Positions 34,055 through 43,254 of a stretch of 64,000 nucleotides of DNA are shown here, piece after piece (within the stretch, counting starts at the first letter, position 1; every line of letters begins with the position of its first letter). The notes under the pieces are model-generated. The model ran no database searches, was not told the DNA's origin, and saw nothing but the letters and a program-made list of their open reading frames with translations. Source of the DNA: [Eubacterium] eligens ATCC 27750 (lineage in GTDB: Bacteria; Bacillota; Clostridia; Lachnospirales; Lachnospiraceae); contig NC_012778.1 of assembly GCF_000146185.1 (NCBI RefSeq), positions 806,001-870,000 of the forward strand, written 5' to 3'. Made by a program: the position numbers and the translations under genes.

Positions 34055-34858
34055 ATGTTACGGTGGATTAGAAAGCACAAAAAGGCATTAGTTGGAATAT
34101 CATCAGGCGTTGGAGTATTTTTAGCAGTTGTTACAATGCTTACATATAGGGTAATGGCTGCAGATACAGATACTGCTTCGGGAAACAGCTTGATCAATAT
34201 CGGTATATCTGCAGGCGATGGTAATGATATGGCTAGTGTTTTACAGATGCTTCTGGTACTTACGGTTATTTCACTGGCTCCATCGATTCTTATTATGCTT
34301 ACATCGTTTACGAGGATTGTTATAGTTCTGCATTTTACAAGAGCAGCTATAGGAACGCAGACGGTACCGCCTAATCAGGTTATCATAGGTCTGTCTTTAT
34401 TTTTGACTTTTTTTGTTATGTCACCTACATTTACAGAAATTTATGACAGTGCTTTAAAGCCGCTATCTAATAATGAGATATCGGTAGAGGAAGCGTATGA
34501 AACAGGCGTTAAGCCGCTAAAAACATTTATGCTGAAGCAGACATCTACCAAGGATCTTGATACTTTTTTTAAGATTGCTGGATATGAGGAAGGATCTGTT
34601 ACATCTGAAGATGATATTTCTATGACAGTACTTGTGCCGTCATTTATTATAAGTGAATTGAGAATAGCATTTATTATAGGATTCCTTATTTATATACCAT
34701 TTATTATTATTGATATGGTTGTATCTTCAACTCTTATGTCAATGGGTATGATGATGCTTCCACCTACTACGATTTCTGCACCATTTAAGATTCTGCTTTT
34801 TGTTATGGCAGATGGATGGAATCTTATAATTGGAAATCTTATAACTACATTTAAGTAA
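34055..34858 (+). CDS. fliP: Flagellar export gate protein FliP
   Basis: This 267-residue core subunit of the export gate has a hydrophobic N-terminal segment (about 10-33) acting as signal or anchor. It then has the FliP signatures LAPSILIMLTSFTRIVIVLH, TPPNQ-like TVPPNQVIIGLSLFLTFFVM and SFIISELRIAFIIGFLIYIP, ending MMMLPPTTISAPFKILLFVM. Length and order (fliO-fliP-fliQ-fliR-flhB) are classical. It follows fliO by 21 bases. Confidence 0.97.
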   Translation: MLRWIRKHKKALVGISSGVGVFLAVVTMLTYRVMAADTDTASGNSLINIGISAGDGNDMASVLQMLLVLTVISLAPSILIMLTSFTRIVIVLHFTRAAIGTQTVPPNQVIIGLSLFLTFFVMSPTFTEIYDSALKPLSNNEISVEEAYETGVKPLKTFMLKQTSTKDLDTFFKIAGYEEGSVTSEDDISMTVLVPSFIISELRIAFIIGFLIYIPFIIIDMVVSSTLMSMGMMMLPPTTISAPFKILLFVMADGWNLIIGNLITTFK

Positions 34859-34875
34859 GACAGGGGGAGAATGAC

Positions 34876-35142
34876 ATGGATGCTGGACAGGTTGTAACAA
34901 TTGCAAGGCAGACAATATGGGTTATAGTCAAGACATCTGTACCTCTTTTGCTTGTTTCTATGATAGTGGGACTTATAATAAGTCTTTTTCAGACTCTTAC
35001 TTCAATCCAGGAACAGACACTTACATTTGTTCCTAAACTTCTTGCTATTATGATTGCGCTTATGCTTATGGGGAACTGGATTCTTAATGAAATAGTTTCT
35101 TTTATGCAGATGCTTTGGGGAAGTTTTGGTCAATATGTTTGA
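34876..35142 (+). CDS. fliQ: Flagellar export gate protein FliQ
   Basis: This 88-residue, two-helix membrane protein contains the FliQ/SpaQ motif PLLLVSMIVGLIISLFQTLT followed by SIQEQTLTFVPKLLA. Four copies assemble around the FliP5-FliR1 gate. The gene has GGGGGAG upstream and is 17 bases after fliP. Confidence 0.97.
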   Translation: MDAGQVVTIARQTIWVIVKTSVPLLLVSMIVGLIISLFQTLTSIQEQTLTFVPKLLAIMIALMLMGNWILNEIVSFMQMLWGSFGQYV

Positions 35143-35160
35143 TGGCAGGTATAGGGTGTT

Positions 35161-35934
35161 ATGAATTTTACTTTTGCTTTAGCACAATTTGAACTATTTG
35201 TTTTGATATTAATAAGGCTGGCATCTTTTGTATTTGCTGCGCCTTTTTTTAATATGGCAAATGTACCTAACAGGGTTAAGATTGGGTTTTCATTTTGCCT
35301 TACAATTATGGTATATTCGCTATTTCCTGATATGTCAGTTGAATATAATGGAATGATTGAGTATGCAATTATTGTTGTTGAGGAAATTATAGTAGGAATT
35401 CTTCTTGGTGCAGTATCATCATTCTGTGTCCAGATTATTATGTTTGCTGGTAAGATAATAGATATGGATATAGGTATTTCAATGGCGCAGCTTTATGATC
35501 CGACAACCAGAATGCAGGTTGGAATTATGGGGAATTTTTATTATTACATGATGATGCTTCTGCTTATTATTTCTGGAATGCATCAATATCTTGTTTCAGC
35601 TATAGTTGAGACATACAGAGTTATTCCTATTGGTGGAGTAAAATTTGGAGCTGGTATTTATACTGGCATAATCGGGTTTGTGTCTGATTTTTTTGTTATT
35701 GGATTCAGAATAGCATTGCCCGTTTTTGCTGCTATACTTATGCTTAACTGTGTCCTTGCTATTCTTGCAAAGGTTTCACCGCAGATGAATATGTTCGTTG
35801 TTGGTATGCAGCTTAAGATTTTTGTTGGTATATTTGTTATTTTATTTACGATTTCAATGCTTCCATCAGTTTCTAATTTTATTTTGGATGAAATTGAAAA
35901 AATGTTTGCGATATTAGTAAGGGGTATGAGTTAG
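35161..35934 (+). CDS. fliR: Flagellar export gate protein FliR
   Basis: This 257-residue polytopic protein has six predicted membrane helices and the FliR pattern FVFAAPFFNMANVPNRVKIG, GILLGAVSSFCVQIIMFAGK with the following IDMDIGISMAQLYDP, and KVSPQMNMFVVGMQLKIFVG. It is one subunit of the FliPQR gate. Its stop codon overlaps the flhB GTG start by one base, and in some clostridia the two genes are fused; here they are separate. Confidence 0.96.
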   Translation: MNFTFALAQFELFVLILIRLASFVFAAPFFNMANVPNRVKIGFSFCLTIMVYSLFPDMSVEYNGMIEYAIIVVEEIIVGILLGAVSSFCVQIIMFAGKIIDMDIGISMAQLYDPTTRMQVGIMGNFYYYMMMLLLIISGMHQYLVSAIVETYRVIPIGGVKFGAGIYTGIIGFVSDFFVIGFRIALPVFAAILMLNCVLAILAKVSPQMNMFVVGMQLKIFVGIFVILFTISMLPSVSNFILDEIEKMFAILVRGMS

Positions 35935-37052
35935 TGCAGGATACATTACTTTATATGAATCTCCAGTTGTTTGCTAAAGACGGACCGGGCGGAGAAAAAA
36001 CTGAGCCGGCAACCAGTAAGAAGCTGGATGATGTAAGAAAAGAAGGACAGGTTGCAAAGAGCAAAGAGCTTATAACTGCTGTGTCTCTTATGACATTATT
36101 TATAATCATTAAAATATATGTTGGTAATATTGGTACTAAACTGATAGACTCATTTAAGACGATATATGGACTTATGGGAAAGGTTATTGATGACAGTTCT
36201 AAAGGAGTGACTGTTAATATGGCTGCAAGTATTGCGAGTCAGGCATTTACCATTATTTTAAATGCGGTTATACCCATTCTTATTATTGCAGTTATTATTG
36301 CCATTCTTGGAAATGCATTACAGCAGAGATGGATGGTTACGGCAAAGCCTTTAGCACCTAAGGCCAGTAAAATTAATCCGCTGAATGGATTTAAGAGACT
36401 TTTTTCTGTAAGACAGCTTTTTGAACTTTTAAAAGCTATAGCAATGATGTCGATTATTGTTATTATGGTGTATAACTGTGTAAAGAAGAATATGAACATT
36501 CTTCTTACATTTTATGATGTTACTCTTTATACGGCTCTTGCAACGGTTGGCAATATAATTATTAATCTTGGAATTCAGATAAGCGCAGTATTTCTTGTGG
36601 TTGGATTTGTTGATTTGCTGTATCAGAGACATAAGTTTAAAAATGATAACATGATGACTAAGCAGGAAGTTAAAGATGAATTCAAGAATGCAGAAGGAGA
36701 TCCGCAGGTTAAAGGTCAGATAAGACGGAAAATGCAGGAAATTTCAAGAAGGAGAATGATGCAGCAGCTTCCTGAAGCTGATGTGGTCATAACTAATCCT
36801 ACACATTTTGCTGTTGCATTGAAATATGAACCTGATGAAGGAAAAGCGCCTGTGGTTATTGCAAAAGGAGCTGATTATCTGGCTTTCCAGATTAAAGATA
36901 GAGCTAAAGAATATAATATAGCGATTGTTGAAAACAAGCCGCTTGCGAGAATTTTGTATCATAATGTAGATATAGGAACAGAAATTCCTCCTGAATTATA
37001 TTATGCGGTTGCTGAAATTCTTGCATCTGTTTTACGCGCAAATAATAGATAA
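35934..37052 (+). CDS. flhB: Flagellar export specificity switch protein FlhB
   Basis: This 372-residue protein starts at GTG 35934, overlapping the fliR stop. It has a charged N-terminus with the signature EKTEPATSKKLDDVRKEGQV, four membrane helices (about 48-68, 105-130, 160-180, 205-228), and a cytoplasmic domain containing the autocleavage site NPTH in VVITNPTHFAVALKY. Cleavage after Asn lets FliK switch export from hook to filament substrates. It extends 10-15 residues further at the N-terminus than most homologues; an internal start is possible but no better ribosome site is seen. Confidence 0.95.
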   Translation: MQDTLLYMNLQLFAKDGPGGEKTEPATSKKLDDVRKEGQVAKSKELITAVSLMTLFIIIKIYVGNIGTKLIDSFKTIYGLMGKVIDDSSKGVTVNMAASIASQAFTIILNAVIPILIIAVIIAILGNALQQRWMVTAKPLAPKASKINPLNGFKRLFSVRQLFELLKAIAMMSIIVIMVYNCVKKNMNILLTFYDVTLYTALATVGNIIINLGIQISAVFLVVGFVDLLYQRHKFKNDNMMTKQEVKDEFKNAEGDPQVKGQIRRKMQEISRRRMMQQLPEADVVITNPTHFAVALKYEPDEGKAPVVIAKGADYLAFQIKDRAKEYNIAIVENKPLARILYHNVDIGTEIPPELYYAVAEILASVLRANNR

Positions 37053-37108
37053 TAGTCGAAATATGTGATATGATATAAAATAATGACTAAATTGAAAGGA
37101 GAGAAATA

Positions 37109-39148
37109 ATGAAGATCAAGAAAAATGACCTGTTTATCGGAATATACCTTCTTGCAGCGGTTTTATTCTTCATTATTTCAATTCCGTCATGGCTGCTTGA
37201 TATTTTACTTGCAATTAACATTCTGGTTGCACTTGTTGTACTTTTTAATTCATTGTTTGCTAAAGAAGTTCTGGATATGGCATCTTTTCCTACAATGCTG
37301 TTATTTACAACAATTTTCAGAATTTCTCTTAATGTATCATCGACTAAGCTTATATTAAAGAATGGTTATGCTGGTAAGGTTGTTGATACATTTGGTAAAT
37401 TTGTTGGAAGTGGTAATCTTGTCATTGGTATTATCATATTTATTATTCTTATTATTATTCAGTTTATTGTTATTAATAAGGGTTCTGAACGAGTTGCTGA
37501 GGTAACTGCAAGATTTACACTTGATGCTATGGCAGGAAAACAGATGGCTATTGATTCGGATCTTAATACAGGTGCCATTACTGATAAGGAAGCAGCAGAA
37601 AGAAGAAAAAAGTTACAGCAGGAAAACAGCTTTTTCGGTTCTATGGATGGTGCTACAAAGTATGTTAAGGGAGATGCTACAGCCGGTCTTATAATTACAG
37701 GTATCAATCTTATTGGTGGTATTGTTATGGGAATGGCGTACGGTGGACTTACGATTAATGATGCACTGTCTAAGTATACTATTCTTACAATTGGAGATGG
37801 CTTATGTTCTCAGATTCCTTCATTGCTTATTTCGCTTGCAACAGGTGTTCTTGTTACCAAGGCTTCAAGCGAAGGTGAACTTGGAGATGAAATTATAGGG
37901 CAGCTTTTCTCTATGGACAGAGTTCTTCTTATGGTTGGTGCAGCACTTATTCTTCTGGGAGTAACAACACCTCTTCCATGGTATATTTTTATTCCATTGG
38001 GTATGGCACTTATAATTTATGGCAGAAAGCTCAGCGCTAAGGCAGGAGAGACAGCAATAGAAGAGAGTGCTGAACAGGAAGAGACAGAAGCTTCAGAAAT
38101 AAGAAAACCAGAGAATGTTGTTTCTTTACTTAATGTTGATCCTATTGAACTGGAATTTGGATATGGAATTATTCCACTTGCCGATGTCAATCAGGGCGGG
38201 GATTTGTTAGACAGAGTAGTTATGATAAGAAGACAGATTGCTTTGGAACTTGGCGCGGTTGTACCTATTATAAGACTGAGGGATAATATTCAGCTTAATC
38301 CTAATCAGTATGTTATTAAAATTAAAGGTATTCAGGTTAGTGAAGGTGAAATTCTTTTTGACCATTACATGGCTATGAACCCTGGATATGTTGAAGAAGA
38401 AATAACCGGTATTCCTACATTTGAACCATCTTTTCATCTTCCAGCTATATGGATAACTGAAAGCCAGAGAGAAAGAGCAGAATCACTTGGGTATACGGTT
38501 GTTGACCCACCATCAATCATTGCGACACATCTTACTGAAGTTATAAGGCAGCATATAGCAGAGTTGCTTACAAGACAGGATGTGCAGAATCTTATCAATA
38601 ATATTAAGGATAATAATACAACTCTTATTGAGGAGCTTGTTCCTAAGCTTATGGGAGTTGGCGAGATACAGAAGGTGCTTCAGAATCTCTTAGAGGAGGG
38701 AATATCTATAAGGGATCTTGTTACAATATTTGAAACGCTGGCTGACCATGCAGCTGTTACAAGAGATCCTGATATACTGACTGAATATGTAAGGCAGGCA
38801 TTGAAGAGAGCTATTTCAAGCAAATATTTCCTGACAGGTGAAGTAACGAATGTTGTTACTGTAGATCCGGCTATTGAACAGGAGATTATGAATTCGGTCA
38901 AGAATACAGAGCAGGGGTCATATTTATCACTTGATCCGGAGAGAAGCAAGAAGATAATTGAAGCTCTTGGAAATGAACTTAAGAAATTAGAGGATATGGG
39001 AAAGAATCCGATAGTTATTACATCGCCTATTGTAAGAATGTATTTCAGAAATCTTGCAAAGGACTATTATAAAGACATTATTGTGATTTCATATAATGAA
39101 GTTGAATCAAATGTTGAATTACAATCAGTTGGGATGGTGACAGCGTAA
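37109..39148 (+). CDS. flhA: Flagellar export protein FlhA
   Basis: This 679-residue protein has an eight-helix membrane domain (about 1-310) with the FHIPEP-type cytoplasmic loop region (VAEVTARFTLDAMAGKQMAI, then DSDLNTGAITDKEAAERRKK) and a large C-terminal cytoplasmic domain that docks chaperone-substrate complexes. The nine-subunit ring uses the proton-motive force for export. A clear GAAAGGAGAG precedes the ATG, and flhF begins directly at the stop. Confidence 0.97.
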   Translation: MKIKKNDLFIGIYLLAAVLFFIISIPSWLLDILLAINILVALVVLFNSLFAKEVLDMASFPTMLLFTTIFRISLNVSSTKLILKNGYAGKVVDTFGKFVGSGNLVIGIIIFIILIIIQFIVINKGSERVAEVTARFTLDAMAGKQMAIDSDLNTGAITDKEAAERRKKLQQENSFFGSMDGATKYVKGDATAGLIITGINLIGGIVMGMAYGGLTINDALSKYTILTIGDGLCSQIPSLLISLATGVLVTKASSEGELGDEIIGQLFSMDRVLLMVGAALILLGVTTPLPWYIFIPLGMALIIYGRKLSAKAGETAIEESAEQEETEASEIRKPENVVSLLNVDPIELEFGYGIIPLADVNQGGDLLDRVVMIRRQIALELGAVVPIIRLRDNIQLNPNQYVIKIKGIQVSEGEILFDHYMAMNPGYVEEEITGIPTFEPSFHLPAIWITESQRERAESLGYTVVDPPSIIATHLTEVIRQHIAELLTRQDVQNLINNIKDNNTTLIEELVPKLMGVGEIQKVLQNLLEEGISIRDLVTIFETLADHAAVTRDPDILTEYVRQALKRAISSKYFLTGEVTNVVTVDPAIEQEIMNSVKNTEQGSYLSLDPERSKKIIEALGNELKKLEDMGKNPIVITSPIVRMYFRNLAKDYYKDIIVISYNEVESNVELQSVGMVTA

Positions 39149-40447
39149 ATGATAGTTAAAAAATTTCAGGCAGATACAGAGACGGAAGCTATATTAAAAG
39201 CGAAGGAAGAGTTAGGCAATGGTGCAGTAGTTCTTAATGTTAAAACATTGAAACAGAGGGGAATATTCCGATTGTTTAAGAAGGATGTTGTTGAAGTTAC
39301 GGCTGCATTAGAAGAAAAAGATTTTATCAATGGGATTAATAATAAAAAACCAACATTTGATAATAAGAAGGCAGCTAATAGTGGATTTAATACAGGAATT
39401 GGCAATATGAAGAGTATTACAGAGTCAAAGCCTGTTATAAATTTAGTGGCTGATGAAAAAATAGATGTTAATGGCAATGCTGCAAATATTGAAAAGAAAC
39501 TTGATTCATTACATTCTCTTTTAGAAAATCAGATTACCTCATCATCAGCTGTACATAAAAAACAGGATACATATGTGCAGAATACGAATTTGAATGATAA
39601 AGATGTAACACCGGGTAAACAGATAGTAAAGGAACGTGAAAATGCAAATTATAAATTTTTGCAGCTGATATATAAGAAGATGATAGGGAATGAAGTTGAT
39701 ACCAAATACGCTGATGAAATTATAAGCGATATAGAAGCTTCATTAAAAAAGGAATCTAATATTGACAGTATTCTTGCAGCTGTTTATCAGAAAATCATAC
39801 TTAAGCTGGGTACACCTAAAACTATTTCGTTAGGAGATAAGCCAAAGGTTATACTTTTTATCGGACCTACAGGGGTTGGTAAAACTACAACTATTGCTAA
39901 AATAGCGTCTCATTTTAAGCTTGAAAAAGAAACTAAAGTTGCATTTATAACATCAGATACATATAGAATTGCTGCAGTTGATCAGCTTAATACATATGCT
40001 TCGATTATAGATTGTCCGGTTAATGTGGCTTATTCTGCGGATGAAATAGGTGAATGCCTTGATGAGTTTAAGGATTATGAACTTATACTTGTAGATACAG
40101 CCGGAAGATCGCATAAATCTGAGGAGCAGATGGAAGAATTAGACAATCTGATTGAAATGATTGCTTCGAGAGCAGATGAATTTGATCTTGAAATATATCT
40201 TACATTAAGTGTGACAACTAAGTATAAAGATTTAGTAAATATTGCGGATAAGTACAGACATATTGAAAACTGGGCACTCATATTTACTAAACTGGATGAA
40301 ACCTGTTACCTTGGTAACATGCTTAATATGAAGCTGTATACAGGAGCACCACTTTCTTATACAACATCGGGACAGAATGTACCTAATGATATAGAGGTTA
40401 TAAATGAACAAAGACTTGCTAAGTTATTATTGGGAGGTAATTCGTAA
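39149..40447 (+). CDS. flhF: Flagellar placement SRP-like GTPase FlhF
   Basis: This 432-residue protein has an N-terminal basic region (MIVKKFQADTETEAILKAKE), a long low-complexity linker, and a C-terminal SRP-type NG domain: Walker A GPTGVGKTT at about 239-247, SDTYRIAAVDQL, and DTAGRSH. FlhF sets the position and number of flagella with FlhG. It begins on the base after the flhA stop and its own stop overlaps the flhG start by one base, implying coupled translation. Confidence 0.95.
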   Translation: MIVKKFQADTETEAILKAKEELGNGAVVLNVKTLKQRGIFRLFKKDVVEVTAALEEKDFINGINNKKPTFDNKKAANSGFNTGIGNMKSITESKPVINLVADEKIDVNGNAANIEKKLDSLHSLLENQITSSSAVHKKQDTYVQNTNLNDKDVTPGKQIVKERENANYKFLQLIYKKMIGNEVDTKYADEIISDIEASLKKESNIDSILAAVYQKIILKLGTPKTISLGDKPKVILFIGPTGVGKTTTIAKIASHFKLEKETKVAFITSDTYRIAAVDQLNTYASIIDCPVNVAYSADEIGECLDEFKDYELILVDTAGRSHKSEEQMEELDNLIEMIASRADEFDLEIYLTLSVTTKYKDLVNIADKYRHIENWALIFTKLDETCYLGNMLNMKLYTGAPLSYTTSGQNVPNDIEVINEQRLAKLLLGGNS

Positions 40448-41328
40448 TGGATCAGGCAGAAAATCTCCGTAATATAATAAAAAAACAAAACCAGCGGGAT
40501 GTCGGTAATGCGCGTGTTATTGCTGTAACCAGTGGAAAAGGTGGTGTTGGAAAGTCAAGTGTTTCGATTAATCTTGCAGTACAGTTCGCCAGAATGGGAA
40601 AGAAGGTTATAATTCTTGATGCTGATTTTGGTCTTGCTAACATAGAGGTTATGTTTGGTGTGATTCCGAAGTATAATTTAAGTGATTTAATGCTTAATGG
40701 AATGGATATAAAAGACATAATAACAGATGGACCAGAAGGCGTTAAATTTATATCAGGGGGTTCAGGAATAGCGAAGCTTGTTAATCTTGATAAGGAACAG
40801 GTTAAAAGACTTGTTAATAAATTATCCGAACTTGAAAGTATGGCAGATGTAATAATTATTGATACCGGAGCGGGTATTTCAGCATCTGTAATGGAATTTC
40901 TTGTGGCAAGTCCTGAAACTATTCTTGTTACAACACCAGAACCTACATCTATAACTGATTCATATGCATTGATGAAGGCTCTGAGCATGAATGAAAGTTT
41001 TAGAAAGAATGAAACTTCAATTAAAATGATCGCAAACAGAGTAACATCAGAAGATGAAGGCAGAAAATTATATGAAAAACTCAATATAGTAGTGTCAAGG
41101 TTTCTTGATATTAATATGTCATATTTAGGTACGATTCCAATGGACAATAATAATATAAAGGCTGTTATGAAACAGAAACCAGTTTCACTTATATACCCAT
41201 CATCAGCTTCTTCCAGACATTTTGTTGAAGTTGCTGAGAAAATTATGAATGAAGAAACGGATATTCCACCTCAGAAAAGAGGAATTAGAGGATATCTTAA
41301 ATCTGTTTTTGCTAAAAACTTACGATAA
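40447..41328 (+). CDS. flhG: MinD-like ATPase FlhG (YlxH)
   Basis: This 293-residue ParA/MinD-family ATPase has the deviant Walker A SGKGGVGKSS (about 29-38), Walker B-type IILDADFGLANIEV, and the DTGAGIS switch. The C-terminus has basic/hydrophobic residues (RGYLKSVFAKNLR), consistent with a membrane-targeting helix. The N-terminus carries a DQAENLRNIIKKQ motif that in relatives stimulates the FlhF GTPase. Its ATG overlaps the flhF stop (TAATG). Confidence 0.95.
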   Translation: MDQAENLRNIIKKQNQRDVGNARVIAVTSGKGGVGKSSVSINLAVQFARMGKKVIILDADFGLANIEVMFGVIPKYNLSDLMLNGMDIKDIITDGPEGVKFISGGSGIAKLVNLDKEQVKRLVNKLSELESMADVIIIDTGAGISASVMEFLVASPETILVTTPEPTSITDSYALMKALSMNESFRKNETSIKMIANRVTSEDEGRKLYEKLNIVVSRFLDINMSYLGTIPMDNNNIKAVMKQKPVSLIYPSSASSRHFVEVAEKIMNEETDIPPQKRGIRGYLKSVFAKNLR

Positions 41329-41341
41329 ATGAGGTGAATGC

Positions 41342-42061
41342 ATGTTTGAACCGCTTGTTATTGGAGGAAAAGTTGAAGCGTATAAAAAGAATACGAGTTT
41401 AAAAGAAGATGTCAGGCCTAGAGAACAATTCTTAAGTCAGATAATGGATATTAAGGATGAAAGCATTGTATGTACAATGCCTGTTGATAAGGGCAAACTG
41501 ATTGTTCTTGAGGTTGGAATGGAATTAGAAGTTTGTTTTTATTCCGGTAAAAATGTGTATAATGCTGATTGTGTAATATCTTCGAGAGGAAAAGAAGGTA
41601 ATATTTTTACTATGGAATTAAAACTTATTACGCCTCTTAAGAAATTTCAGAGAAGAGAATATTACAGACTGGAATGCACTCTAGAAGCTGATGTCACGAT
41701 TATTGATGAAGATGAATCAGCACATTTTAAAAAGACAGGCAGTCTGCCGGATGTTCTTTCAATGCCGTCAGAAAAAGGTATAATAACTGATATAAGCGGA
41801 GGTGGACTCAGGCTTATTATGAATAAACAGTATGAAAAGGATACTGTTGTTGCAGTGAAATTTACAATTGCAATAGGTGGCAGGAAAAGGGATATGTATC
41901 TTCCAGCCAGAATTATACTTTCTTTCCGAAAGACTAATGATGAGAGTGTGTTTGACAACAGGCTTCAATTTATCAATATTAAAAGCGAAGATACAGAGGA
42001 TATAGTTAAATATGTATTTGAACAGCAAAGGTTTATGAGGCAGAAAGAGAGGGGAATGTAG
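41342..42061 (+). CDS. PilZ-domain c-di-GMP effector (YcgR-like flagellar brake)
   Basis: This 239-residue protein has an N-terminal YcgR-like domain (about 1-95) and a C-terminal PilZ domain carrying both binding motifs: R-x-x-x-R in RREYYRLEC (about 104) and D/N-x-S-x-x-G in DISGGGLRL (about 148). Such proteins bind cyclic di-GMP and slow the motor (YcgR in E. coli, MotI/DgrA in B. subtilis). It is placed between flhG and cheB, as in many clostridia. GAGGTGA precedes the ATG; cheB follows after one base. Confidence 0.88.
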   Translation: MFEPLVIGGKVEAYKKNTSLKEDVRPREQFLSQIMDIKDESIVCTMPVDKGKLIVLEVGMELEVCFYSGKNVYNADCVISSRGKEGNIFTMELKLITPLKKFQRREYYRLECTLEADVTIIDEDESAHFKKTGSLPDVLSMPSEKGIITDISGGGLRLIMNKQYEKDTVVAVKFTIAIGGRKRDMYLPARIILSFRKTNDESVFDNRLQFINIKSEDTEDIVKYVFEQQRFMRQKERGM

Positions 42062-42062
42062 A

Positions 42063-43253
42063 ATGGCAAAAAAAATCCTTGTAATAGATGACTCTGCACT
42101 CATGAGAAGAGTAATATCTGATATAATCAATGAAGGTAATGATTATGAGGTTGCTGCGATTGCAAAGGACGGACTTGAAGGCTTTGATATGATTGTTTCT
42201 AACCCTAATCTGTATAGTGCGATTATTCTGGATATCAATATGCCTAAGATGAATGGCCTTGAATTGTTGCAGAAGTTACAGAAAAATCATATTGAACAGA
42301 CTGTTATAGTAGTTAGTACGGTTGCCAAGGAAGGGGCTAAAGAAACCATTCAGGCCTTGGAGTATGGAGCTTTTGATTTTGTAACTAAGCCTGAGAATTA
42401 TTTCGAGACTAAGGGTAATGATTTTAAAAGGCGTATTCATGATATGCTTAATATTGCCACAAGTTCAAGAGCTTCAGTGGAAAGAACAAAACCGGCGGTC
42501 AGCAGAATAACACAATCAGGCAGTAAGCTGTCATCTTCTCTGACAAGCAGGCTTTCATCAGATAAAAAAGCATCTAATGATGCAATATCTGCGTTAAGAA
42601 AAAGAAATGAGGTTTATGATACACTTCCACCTAAAGTTAATCCTGCAAAGTTTACTAATATTAAGAGTGGAACAAGGAAGATTGTGGCACTTGCGTGTTC
42701 AACCGGAGGACCTAAATCATTACAACAGGTAATACCAATGCTTCCTAAGAATCTGGATGCCGGAGTGGTACTTGTACAGCATATGCCGGCAGGGTTTACA
42801 GCATCCTTAGCAGCCAGGCTTAACGAAATAAGTGATATTAATGTTAAGGAAGGGGCAGATGGTGATGTTATACAGAAAGGCTGGGTATATATTGCACCGG
42901 GAGGAAAACATATAAAAGTTGTTAAGAAGGCAGCAGAGTATGTGATAAAGCTTAATGACGAGCCTCCTATAGATGGATTAAGACCATGTGCCAATGTGAT
43001 GTATAAATCACTTGTACAGTGTAATTATGATGAGATTACATGTGTTGTCCTTACAGGAATGGGAGCTGATGGTACAGAAGGAATAAAAGCTCTTTCAGCA
43101 GGCAAAAAGAAAATCCATGTTATTGCACAGGATGAGGAAAGCTGTGTTGTGTATGGTATGCCTAAGGCTATTGCACAGACAGGACTGGTTGATGAGGTTG
43201 TTCCTCTTAATAAAATTGCTGAAACTATAACGAAGAATGTGGGGGTATCTTAA
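42063..43253 (+). CDS. cheB: Chemotaxis protein-glutamate methylesterase CheB
   Basis: This 396-residue CheB has an N-terminal receiver domain with D57 as phospho-acceptor (IILDINMPKMNG), a Ser/Lys-rich linker about 65 residues long, and a C-terminal methylesterase domain with the catalytic serine at about 213 in CSTGGPKSL, the histidine in VQHMPAGFT and the aspartate in GMGADGTEG. It demethylates chemoreceptors for adaptation. No cheR partner is in this window. GGGGAATG lies upstream. Confidence 0.96.
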   Translation: MAKKILVIDDSALMRRVISDIINEGNDYEVAAIAKDGLEGFDMIVSNPNLYSAIILDINMPKMNGLELLQKLQKNHIEQTVIVVSTVAKEGAKETIQALEYGAFDFVTKPENYFETKGNDFKRRIHDMLNIATSSRASVERTKPAVSRITQSGSKLSSSLTSRLSSDKKASNDAISALRKRNEVYDTLPPKVNPAKFTNIKSGTRKIVALACSTGGPKSLQQVIPMLPKNLDAGVVLVQHMPAGFTASLAARLNEISDINVKEGADGDVIQKGWVYIAPGGKHIKVVKKAAEYVIKLNDEPPIDGLRPCANVMYKSLVQCNYDEITCVVLTGMGADGTEGIKALSAGKKKIHVIAQDEESCVVYGMPKAIAQTGLVDEVVPLNKIAETITKNVGVS

Positions 43254-43254
43254 A

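Noticed and set aside
40452..41147. Minus-strand open frame (231 codons) opposite flhG
   Set aside because: It is the codon-bias shadow of a well-supported MinD-like ATPase; no start signal.
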